From positions 1-5,259 of the forward strand of contig JANQMQ010000648.1 in assembly GCA_028279995.1 (NCBI GenBank): DNA of 5,259 bases. The letters run 5' to 3'. Made by a program: the position numbers and the translations under genes. The DNA comes from Candidatus Phaeomarinibacter sp. (lineage in GTDB: Bacteria; Pseudomonadota; Alphaproteobacteria; CGMCC-115125). The notes under the pieces were generated by a model, which was not told the DNA's origin, searched no databases, and saw only the letters and a list, made by a program, of their open reading frames with translations. How positions within the stretch are numbered: position 1 is the stretch's first letter; each line of letters opens with the position of its first letter. Of the stretch, positions 1 through 4,504 are shown one piece after another.

Positions 1-81
1 GCCCTGCCAGAATAGCTGCGCTGCCCGTTGCCGGAGAAACGGGAGCTGGTGCTTAGCGGGGGGATCAGGTGCATCGGCCAT
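1..81 (-). CDS. P: Terminase large (ATPase) subunit, gpP-like, N-terminal fragment
   Basis: Partial gene running off the left edge; only the first 27 codons are present (MADAPDPP, then KHQLPFLRQRAAQLFWQG). In P2-type phages the large terminase subunit lies immediately upstream of, and divergent from, the scaffold gene O, exactly as here. Its N-terminus carries a small helix-turn-helix DNA-binding region whose first helix has a similar pattern of basic and Ala residues followed by an aromatic-rich 'FWQG' turn. The start is well fixed: an in-frame TAG lies three codons upstream of this ATG, with no other start codon in between. No good Shine-Dalgarno sequence lies within 15 bases upstream of it, which is unusual for a late gene and may mean a short leader or weak initiation. 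The Walker motifs that would prove the ATPase are outside the window, so the call rests on position, orientation and the short N-terminus. Confidence 0.72.
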   Translation of the reverse strand, partial: MADAPDPPAKHQLPFLRQRAAQLFWQG

Positions 82-126
82 GGCCGGACACTACCGCTGC
101 CTGACCATTTCCTTTCCGGCACCACT

Positions 127-149
127 GGTTACACCGCAGCGGTGTAACC
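127..149. promoter_or_regulatory. Perfect 23-bp palindrome, candidate late-gene activator or repressor operator
   Basis: The arm GGTTACACCGC (127-137) is followed by one central A (138) and its exact reverse complement GCGGTGTAACC (139-149), giving 11 perfect base pairs of dyad symmetry. The centre lies 57 bp from the gpP start codon and 115 bp from the gpO start codon. No T-tract follows on either strand, so it is not a typical terminator. The odd-length, uninterrupted symmetry fits a dimeric DNA-binding protein serving both divergent promoters. Which protein binds is unknown from this window. Confidence 0.55.
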
Positions 150-238
150 CGCACCCGCTTGAGCAATGGACGTGGCATCGCGGACGTTTGCGGCAACCGC
201 AGCGCATCACCGCTGCCTTGCACACCGCACCGTCTCAC

Positions 239-244
239 GAAGGG
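239..244 (+). promoter_or_regulatory. Ribosome binding site of the scaffold gene O
   Basis: GAAGGG lies 8 bases before the ATG at 253. It decides the start of gpO against the upstream in-frame ATG at 166, which would add 29 residues with no counterpart in P2 gpO. Confidence 0.65.
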
Positions 245-252
245 CCGCTTCC

Positions 253-1098
253 ATGTCTCACAAAGCCGTTTCCAAGTTTGTCCGCGTCGCCACTGAAGGC
301 CCCACCGTGGACGGTCGCGAAATCCCGGCGCTTCAGATTCAGCAGATGGCGGACAACTACGATCCCGGCAAATACCAGGCCCGCATCTGGATCGAGCACT
401 TCCGGGGGCTTCTGGTTGAGTCCCAGTTTCCGGCCCTGGGAGATGTCATGGCACTGAAGGCGGAGAAGGATGCGGACGGCAAGCTCGCACTCTTTGCCCA
501 GCTCGCACCGAACGACAAGTTTTTTGAGACGAACAAGCGCGACCAGAAAGTCTTCACGTCGATCGAGATTGATCCGAATTTCGCGGGCAGCGGTGAGGCC
601 TACATGGTCGGCCTTGCGGTGACCGACACACCCGCCAGCATCGGCACCGAACGCCTGATGTTCCGACAAGAGGACAAGACCAACAGAGGCATGAACACGC
701 TGCTCATGCCTGCGGTCGAAGGTGACGTGCTGGAACTCACCAAGGAGGAAGACAAGCCGGTCATTGATAACGGCCCTTCCCTGGCGGATCGCGTAAGCGA
801 TCTGTTCACCAGCAACAGTGGCAAGACCAACCAGCGGCTTGACGGCATTGAAGCCGGAGTGATGGCGCTGGCGAAAGGCATCGACGACAAGTTTGCCGCC
901 CTGGCGAACAGCCTGACCAAGCTCAATGCGACGTCGCCCAAGCATGACGAAACCGCCTCGACGCCGGCGGACGATGTGGCTGCGCTGAAGAAGCAGGTCG
1001 AAGACATGGCGGCGCAACTCGCCTCCGAACCCGACCCGGCCAAGTCACAGCGTCCGGCATCAACCGGCGCGGACACGTTCACCAAAACCGACTGCTAA
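253..1098 (+). CDS. O: Capsid scaffolding protein / prohead protease, gpO-like
   Basis: 281 residues, against 284 for P2 gpO, and similar to it along its length. The N-terminal half is the serine protease that matures head proteins; the C-terminal half is the internal scaffold that guides gpN into a procapsid. P2's triad Asp19-His48-Ser107 corresponds to Asp20 (in TVDGREIP), His49 (in WIEHFRG) and Ser103 (in KVFTSIEI). The family stretch YMVGLAVTDTPASIGTE is at 117-133. Residues 194-224 and 240-257 are Ala/Leu-rich helical segments with charged residues, as expected for the scaffold part, and the protein ends in TDC, much like the TNC end of P2. The start at 253 is chosen because the P2-like N-terminus (SKFVRVATEGPTVDGR) begins there, with GAAGGG upstream. 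Like its P2 homologue it should remain inside the head after self-cleavage. It is the first gene of the rightward late operon, 63 bp ahead of the major capsid gene. Confidence 0.95.
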   Translation: MSHKAVSKFVRVATEGPTVDGREIPALQIQQMADNYDPGKYQARIWIEHFRGLLVESQFPALGDVMALKAEKDADGKLALFAQLAPNDKFFETNKRDQKVFTSIEIDPNFAGSGEAYMVGLAVTDTPASIGTERLMFRQEDKTNRGMNTLLMPAVEGDVLELTKEEDKPVIDNGPSLADRVSDLFTSNSGKTNQRLDGIEAGVMALAKGIDDKFAALANSLTKLNATSPKHDETASTPADDVAALKKQVEDMAAQLASEPDPAKSQRPASTGADTFTKTDC

Positions 1099-1161
1099 GG
1101 CGGCGTTCGCCTCGCTCCCCCTCACCTGCCCACGGACACGACCCGAGAACGGACCAGACCC
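1099..1161 (+). other. Short O-N intercistronic gap
   Basis: 63 bases without a gene. Just after the gpO stop there is a tiny hairpin, GGCG-TT-CGCC at 1102-1111, followed by a C-rich stretch and no T-run, so it is not a convincing terminator. The ribosome binding site for gpN is weak, with only GAGAACGGA-like purines at about 1145-1153. Confidence 0.4.
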
Positions 1162-2178
1162 ATGAGAAACGAAACCCGCCTAGCCTTCAACGCGTATCTC
1201 CGTCAGATCGCCGAGTTGAACAGTGTGGACGACGCCACCCTGAAATTTGCCGTGGACCCGAGCGTTACGCAGACATTGCAGGAGCGGATGCGCGAGAGCA
1301 CGGCGTTTCTGCAACTCATCAATCTGATCACCGTTGATGAAATGAAGGGTGAAGTCCTTGGTCTCGATGTGGCGCACCCCATCGCCAGCCGCACAGACAC
1401 GAGTGGTGCGGGCCGGCGCGTTCCGACTGATCCCACAAGCATGGACAAACGTGGGTACGAGTGCATGCAGACCAACTTCGACACTGCCATCAAGTATTCG
1501 AAGCTGGACCAGTGGGCGAAGTTCCCGGACTTCCAGTCCCGCATGCGCAACGTGGTCGTGTCGCAGCAGGCGCGCGACATGATCATGATGGGCTGGCACG
1601 GCACCAGCCGCGCGGCCAACACCGACCGCGTGACAAACCCGCTGCTTCAGGATGTGGCTATCGGTTGGCTCCAATACATGCGGGACCAGAACGCCGAACG
1701 CACGATATCCGGGGTGAAAATCGGTGACCAGACTGGCGCAGACTACAAGAACATTGACCAGGCGGTCATGGCATCCACTCAGGGCATGCTTGCCGATTGG
1801 TGGCGCAACGATCCAAATCTGGTTGCGATCTGCGGAGATAACCTTGTCGCCGACAAGTACATCTCACTCGCCGGTGATCACGACGCGCCGACCGAACGCG
1901 AAGCGCTTGAGAGCCTCATGATCAACAAGAAGATCGGCGGCAAGACCTCCATCACCGCGCCGTTCTTCCCGGACAATTCGTTCATGGTGACGCGCCTGGA
2001 CAACCTCTCCGTCTACGAACAGGACGGAACCCGGCGGCGGCACGTCAGGGACGAGCCGGATGCGGACCAGATCGCAGACAATCAGTCTACGAACCTTGAC
2101 TACGTGGTTGAGGACTACACCTGCGCCCTTCTGGTTGAAGGGATCCAGACGCCGGATGGCTCTGGCGGCTGGCAGTAG
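1162..2178 (+). CDS. N: Major capsid protein, gpN-like
   Basis: 338 residues; P2 gpN has 357. This is the shell subunit of the icosahedral head, assembled on gpO. The N-terminus (MRNETRLAFNAYLRQIAELN) is nearly that of P2 gpN. Other family blocks include DPSVTQTL (32-39), LDQWAKFPDFQSRMRN (115-130), TNPLLQDVAIGWLQ (158-171), WWRNDPNLVAICGDNLVADKY (213-233), IGG then PFFPDNSFMVTRLDNLSVY (267-285), and NLDYVVEDY (311-319). P2 gpN loses its first 31 residues to the gpO protease; the equivalent cut here would follow Phe29. Compared with P2 it lacks most of a loop around residues 183-190, where P2 carries roughly 15-20 extra residues, and its C-terminal tail is shorter and ends in SGGWQ. The start is supported by alignment rather than by its weak ribosome binding site. 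Confidence 0.96.
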   Translation: MRNETRLAFNAYLRQIAELNSVDDATLKFAVDPSVTQTLQERMRESTAFLQLINLITVDEMKGEVLGLDVAHPIASRTDTSGAGRRVPTDPTSMDKRGYECMQTNFDTAIKYSKLDQWAKFPDFQSRMRNVVVSQQARDMIMMGWHGTSRAANTDRVTNPLLQDVAIGWLQYMRDQNAERTISGVKIGDQTGADYKNIDQAVMASTQGMLADWWRNDPNLVAICGDNLVADKYISLAGDHDAPTEREALESLMINKKIGGKTSITAPFFPDNSFMVTRLDNLSVYEQDGTRRRHVRDEPDADQIADNQSTNLDYVVEDYTCALLVEGIQTPDGSGGWQ

Positions 2179-2203
2179 GCGACACGCATAAACCGCGAGA
2201 GAA

Positions 2204-2247
2204 GGGGGCGGAGCACGACGACCGGCATGGCCGGCATGGCCGCCCCC
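2204..2247 (+). repeat. N-M intergenic inverted repeat enclosing a tandem 9-mer
   Basis: GGGGGCGG (2204-2211) and CCGCCCCC (2240-2247) form a perfect 8-bp GC stem around a 28-base loop. The loop ends with two back-to-back copies of CCGGCATGG (2222-2230 and 2231-2239), which can fold locally. No T-tract follows, so termination is unlikely. A role in mRNA stability or processing between the abundant capsid message and gpM is possible but unproven. Confidence 0.5.
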
Positions 2248-2280
2248 ACCACTCGCAAGACAGGCGACCCAGAGAGAACC

Positions 2281-2285
2281 AGAGG
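2281..2285 (+). promoter_or_regulatory. Ribosome binding site of gene M
   Basis: AGAGG five bases before the ATG at 2291. It supports this start and is clearly stronger than the site ahead of gpN. Confidence 0.6.
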
Positions 2286-2290
2286 TAACC

Positions 2291-3028
2291 ATGAGCAACC
2301 TTTTCCGCAACCACTTCGAACGTGTGCAGGCCGCTAAGGCCGCCGCAAAAACCGCCGCAGATCCCGCTGCCGAAACCATGGATGGCACAACGCCCCATGA
2401 TCACCTCATGGCGCAGCTCACCACGCACATAAGCCAGCTCAAAGGCGTTCAGAGCACGGAGCGCAAGGTGGAGTTGAAGGCCGAATTCGTGGGCACCTAC
2501 CTGCCTTACATTGAAGGCGTGCTGCACGAAGAACCTGGCATGAATGACCCGATCATGACGCAAGTGATGGTCTGGCTTCTTGATACCGGAGAATTCGCCA
2601 AGGCTGCGGAGATCGCGTTCTATGCCCTGGAGCATGACCTTGACATGCCCAGTCGTTTCACACGCGGCCTGGCAGTCTGGATGGCCGAAGAGTTTGGCGA
2701 GGCCGGCATTCGCTCCGAGGCGGATGGCACGGAAGGTCCTGGCCTTTTTGTTCTCAGGGACATTGCGGAGATGACCGACGGCAAAGACATGCCGGACCAG
2801 GTGTCCGCCAAGCTACACAAGGCCCTGGGCTTTGCCTTCGAGCGCGACGGCGAGACACAGGATCGCCGCGCCGCGCTCGTTCACTACAACCGCGCAATCG
2901 AGCTGCACGACAAGTGCGGTCTGAAGAAGCGCCGCGATGACCTTGAGAAGAAGGTAAATGCTGCCGACCAGGACCCGGACGGCGGCAATCCCGCAAACAG
3001 GACACAGACACAGCAGCCGTCTCCATAG
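2291..3028 (+). CDS. M: Terminase small subunit, gpM-like
   Basis: 245 residues, against 247 for P2 gpM. It partners the gpP ATPase in recognising cos DNA and packaging it; P2 gpM has traditionally been called the endonuclease subunit. Matches to P2 include the block from about 60 to 115 (LPYIEGVL at 71-78, DPIMTQVMVWLLDTGEF at 86-102, AAEIAFYAL at 105-113) and the signature MPDQVSAKLHKALG, then FERDG, at 167-187. The next segment (193-225, ALVHYNRAIELHDKCGLKKR) parallels the P2 stretch that ends in basic helices. The N-terminus to about 30 is Ala-rich and the last 20 residues (QDPDGG to QQPSP) look disordered. The P2 C-terminus is much more Lys/Arg-rich, so the tail differs. The gene sits between capsid gene N and head completion gene L, the canonical place. 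I see no nuclease motif that could be named from sequence alone. Confidence 0.93.
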   Translation: MSNLFRNHFERVQAAKAAAKTAADPAAETMDGTTPHDHLMAQLTTHISQLKGVQSTERKVELKAEFVGTYLPYIEGVLHEEPGMNDPIMTQVMVWLLDTGEFAKAAEIAFYALEHDLDMPSRFTRGLAVWMAEEFGEAGIRSEADGTEGPGLFVLRDIAEMTDGKDMPDQVSAKLHKALGFAFERDGETQDRRAALVHYNRAIELHDKCGLKKRRDDLEKKVNAADQDPDGGNPANRTQTQQPSP

Positions 3029-3034
3029 CGGCTG
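3014..3034 (+). repeat. Hairpin spanning the gpM stop codon
   Basis: CAGCCG (3014-3019) and CGGCTG (3029-3034) form a 6-bp stem whose 9-base loop contains the gpM TAG stop codon. It is followed by AAAGTCCTCTCT rather than a T-run, so it is not a classical intrinsic terminator. Confidence 0.4.
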
Positions 3035-3043
3035 AAAGTCCTC

Positions 3044-3060
3044 TCTGGCCACGCGCCAGA
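3044..3060 (+). repeat. Small hairpin in the M-L gap
   Basis: TCTGGC (3044-3049), loop CACGC, GCCAGA (3055-3060): a perfect 6-bp stem directly abutting the larger stem-loop that begins at 3061. Confidence 0.4.
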
Positions 3061-3116
3061 CGGTCTGCCTGGGGAGCAGGGATTACGCATCCATTGGATG
3101 CTTCCCAGGCAGGCCG
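3061..3116 (+). repeat. Large stem-loop in the M-L gap
   Basis: The left arm 3061-3078 pairs with 3099-3116 over 18 positions, 16 Watson-Crick and two G-U (3064/3113 and 3074/3103), around a 20-base loop. A competing inner hairpin, GCATCC-ATT-GGATGC (3087-3101), can form instead of the top three pairs. That leaves a 15-bp lower stem, an 11-base one-sided bulge and a 6-bp cap. It is the strongest RNA fold visible in the window. No poly-T follows. Function is unknown; mRNA processing or stability, or partial attenuation before gpL, are the plausible roles. Confidence 0.55.
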
Positions 3117-3121
3117 ATCCC

Positions 3122-3135
3122 ATCCGCAGGCGGAT
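3122..3135 (+). repeat. Short palindrome upstream of gene L
   Basis: ATCCGC-AG-GCGGAT, a perfect 6-bp inverted repeat with a 2-base centre, 15 bases before the gpL ribosome binding site. It could be a small RNA hairpin with a 4-base loop or a DNA-binding half-site pair. It could also pair alternatively with GATCC at 3116-3120. Confidence 0.35.
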
Positions 3136-3158
3136 CATAGGTAGCACACAGGACCGGC

Positions 3159-3629
3159 ATGAACACGATCGTGATACCAGCAGGCGGACCCGCCGCCGGA
3201 CCCGGCGCGGTTACCAACCTGCCCTTCTTTCCGCCCTTGTCTGTTGAAGACATGGGGAAAGTCGTGCGCGTGCCGCCCTACCTCTCTCCGGACGTGGTGC
3301 AGTCCGACTTGCACCTGGCCATGATTCGCGTCAATCGCGAGCTGGCAACCTACGTCGCCACACAGAAAGACGCCGGCCATGCCGAACTGGCAGACGTGGA
3401 CCAGGAGACATATGGCGATACCGGCGAGCTGGTAACGCTCTACGAAAGTGCCGTCTATCACACGGCGAAAGCCTACCTGTTGGAAAAGACTGTTGACACG
3501 GATCTGACCAATGACGGTGCGGACAATGCCGACACCGCAGAAGACGCCGCCCAGGACAGCTACCGCATTGCGCGCCAGGCCATCGCCGCCATTTCCGACC
3601 GCGATAGTGGCAACGTGGAGCTGATCTGA
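3159..3629 (+). CDS. L: Head completion/stabilisation protein, gpL-like
   Basis: 156 residues; P2 gpL has 169. It is added to the DNA-filled head to stabilise the packaged DNA and ready the portal vertex for tail joining. The N-terminus resembles P2 (MNTIVIP here, MMTLIIP in P2), with a conserved FFP at 23-25. The middle helical part (about 45-110) carries NRELATYVATQKDAGHAELADV, comparable to the P2 segment with NAELYEYREQKIAAGFTRLADV. An acidic stretch at 113-133 precedes the last helix, which ends in NVELI, like VSQI in P2. AGGA at 3150-3153, five bases upstream, supports the start. The TGA overlaps the ATG of gpX by one base (TGATG), suggesting translational coupling. In P2 the product is trimmed by the gpO protease; a site near the FFP motif is possible here but uncertain. 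Confidence 0.9.
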   Translation: MNTIVIPAGGPAAGPGAVTNLPFFPPLSVEDMGKVVRVPPYLSPDVVQSDLHLAMIRVNRELATYVATQKDAGHAELADVDQETYGDTGELVTLYESAVYHTAKAYLLEKTVDTDLTNDGADNADTAEDAAQDSYRIARQAIAAISDRDSGNVELI

Positions 3630-3871
3630 TGGGCATTGCGCGCGAACCCTACCCGGACAACGGCATTGCCCACGCACGGCAGGGGGACACGGCAGACATG
3701 ATCTGCGCCCGCTACCTGGGCGAATGGTCCGGTGCCACCGAAACACTGATCGACATGAATCATGGGCTCGCGGATCTAGGACCCATCCTGCCGGAAGGCA
3801 CGCTGGTCCGCCTGCCCAGCCCGGCGAACACCACTCTCACCCCCGCCACCACCGTGAAGCTTTGGGACTGA
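3629..3871 (+). CDS. X: Tail protein X, gpX-like (LysM-type fold)
   Basis: 80 residues; P2 gpX has 67. This small tail protein of P2-like phages belongs to a family related to LysM domains. The family core is plain: QGDTADMICARYLG (18-31), ETLIDMNHGLADLG (38-51), LPEGTLVRLP (54-63), and the closing VKLWD (76-80; VNLWE in P2). The N-terminus is about 11 residues longer than P2 gpX before the GDT motif, and no alternative ATG, GTG or TTG lies between the first Met and GDT, so the extension looks real. Its start overlaps the gpL stop by one base. The exact position of gpX in the tail is not shown by the sequence. Confidence 0.93.
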   Translation: MGIAREPYPDNGIAHARQGDTADMICARYLGEWSGATETLIDMNHGLADLGPILPEGTLVRLPSPANTTLTPATTVKLWD

Positions 3872-3873
3872 CA

Positions 3874-4080
3874 ATGCACGACACCCCATCAACCTTGAGT
3901 TATGCCGGGAGCGGCGCTGCGACAACTGTCGGTGTACTGACATTCAACGAGTGGGTGGCCCTCGCCGGGCTCGCGCTGGGTGTTGCGACTTTCCTTTTGA
4001 ACTTCTGGTACAAGCGCCAGCACCTGAAGCTGGCCAAGCATGACTATGAGCAGCGGAGGGAGAGCGACAATGCTGGGTGA
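3874..4080 (+). CDS. Small holin-like membrane protein (HP1/class II type)
   Basis: 68 residues, starting 2 bp after the gpX stop with GGGA six bases upstream of its ATG. It has a short polar N-terminus, a weaker hydrophobic stretch at about 10-24 (YAGSGAATTVGVLTF), a clear membrane segment at about 27-45 (W-V-A-L-A-G-L to F-L-L-N-F-W), and a basic, charged tail from K47 (YKRQHLKLAKHDYEQRR). The arrangement TFNEW, membrane helix, LLNFWYK, charged tail is typical of small holins that P2/HP1-like phages encode just after gene X. The position is that of the P2 Y holin, but the sequence is not related to P2 Y. It would form lesions in the inner membrane at the time of lysis. Its 3' end overlaps the next gene by 11 bp. 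It could instead be an antiholin or pinholin partner of that gene. Confidence 0.72.
   Translation: MHDTPSTLSYAGSGAATTVGVLTFNEWVALAGLALGVATFLLNFWYKRQHLKLAKHDYEQRRESDNAG
4055..4064 (+). promoter_or_regulatory. Ribosome binding site of the 3TM holin gene
   Basis: GGAGGGAGAG, ending five bases before the ATG at 4070, is the strongest purine-rich site in the window. It fixes the start at 4070 rather than the upstream in-frame ATG at 4040. It lies inside the coding sequence of the preceding holin-like gene. Confidence 0.7.
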
Positions 4081-4504
4081 CATCATCGGCAGTTCGGTTG
4101 GCGAAGTCATAAAGGGAGTTGGCAGCCTCTTTACGACTGATAAGGACCGCCTTGCGGCAGAGAATATGCTCCGCAGCCACGAGGCGACCCTCATGCGATC
4201 TGCTCTTGAGTATGAGAGCAAACTTGCTGCTTCACAGGCCGCAATCATACAGGCCGAAGCCACCGGCAAGAGTTGGCTTCAGCGCAATTGGCGCCCCCTC
4301 ACCATGATTACCTTCCTCGTGCTCATCGTCGCCCGCTGGATGGGGTGGACCGCACCTGGGATGAGCGAGAACGAACTTCTCTCCGTATACGAATTAATGA
4401 AGATCGGCCTCGGTGGATATGTTGTCGGGCGCAGCGCGGAAAAGGTCGTTCCGTCTGTCATGCGCGCCTGGGCGGAGAACCGGCAGCGGGCAGGCACACA
4501 ATGA
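4070..4504 (+). CDS. 3TM-type holin family protein
   Basis: 144 residues. The protein resembles the Holin_3TMs family (holins first described for gene transfer agent release). An N-terminal amphipathic Gly/Ser-rich part (1-21, LGDIIGSSVGEVIKGVGSLF) leads into a charged helix (24-64, coiled-coil-like, with AENMLRSHEATLMRSALEYESKL). The family block WLQRNWRPLT at 69-78 runs into a strong membrane helix at about 77-93 (ITFLVLIVARWMG). Then come a polar linker (PGMSENELL) and a second, weaker segment at 103-120 that ends in the signature KIGLGGYVVGRSAEKVV (111-127). It overlaps the preceding holin gene by 11 bp and the gpR gene by 4 bp (ATGA), so all three are probably translationally coupled. 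By hand count, 4081-4440 is about 57% GC against about 65% for the first 180 bases of gpR, a mild hint of separate origin. Its role as holin rather than holin partner is inferred. Confidence 0.82.
   Translation: MLGDIIGSSVGEVIKGVGSLFTTDKDRLAAENMLRSHEATLMRSALEYESKLAASQAAIIQAEATGKSWLQRNWRPLTMITFLVLIVARWMGWTAPGMSENELLSVYELMKIGLGGYVVGRSAEKVVPSVMRAWAENRQRAGTQ

Larger units (their letters stand above)
82..252. promoter_or_regulatory. Divergent P/O intergenic control region
   Basis: This 171-bp non-coding gap separates the divergently read terminase (P) and scaffold (O) genes, so it should contain both late promoters. In P2 these promoters need a zinc-finger activator (Ogr, or Delta of P4) that binds upstream of the start site. 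I see no convincing -35/-10 pair for the vegetative sigma factor in either direction, which fits activator-dependent promoters. The P2-type TGT-N12-ACA site is also absent. Instead there is a perfect 23-bp palindrome at 127-149 and repeated ACCGC(A/T)GC motifs at 93, 133, 196 and 209. A small inverted repeat lies at 199-216 (GCAGCG, 6-base loop, CGCTGC). The promoter role is inferred from gene layout. Confidence 0.6.

Noticed and set aside
166..252. Upstream in-frame ATG that would lengthen gpO by 29 residues
   Set aside because: The added residues have no counterpart in P2 gpO, whereas the ATG at 253 gives the family length and has GAAGGG 8 bases upstream.
82..252. P2 Ogr/Delta-type TGT-N12-ACA activator site
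   Set aside because: The only TGT in the gap is at 143-145, and positions 158-160 read CTT, so the spacing rule is not met.
235..1017. Long minus-strand open frame (260 codons) opposite gpO
   Set aside because: It lies antisense to a gene with clear P2 gpO homology and catalytic residues. The translation is rich in Arg/His/Val without recognisable domains, as expected from third-position GC bias.
3061..3135. Rho-independent terminator after gpM
   Set aside because: The stems are strong but no T-run follows on the plus strand. On the minus strand there is no gene to terminate. A terminator would also cut gpL to gpS off from the late promoter unless read-through is substantial.
3135..3746. 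Minus-strand open frame (203 codons) opposite gpL and gpX
   Set aside because: It is a shadow of two overlapping, clearly homologous genes, with no recognisable domain or start signal.
4040..4069. Upstream in-frame ATG for the 3TM holin
   Set aside because: GGAGGGAGAG immediately before 4070 and the family-like MLGDIIG start favour 4070.
4273..4500. Extended N-terminus of the gpR frame
   Set aside because: It overlaps the holin coding sequence and has no gpR-like sequence; the ATGA junction at 4501 marks the natural start.
3874..4504. Embedded Rz/Rz1-type spanin pair in an alternative frame of the lysis interval
   Set aside because: I checked the overlapping frames (4119-4307 and the start of 4273-4917) and found no signal anchor or lipobox Cys.
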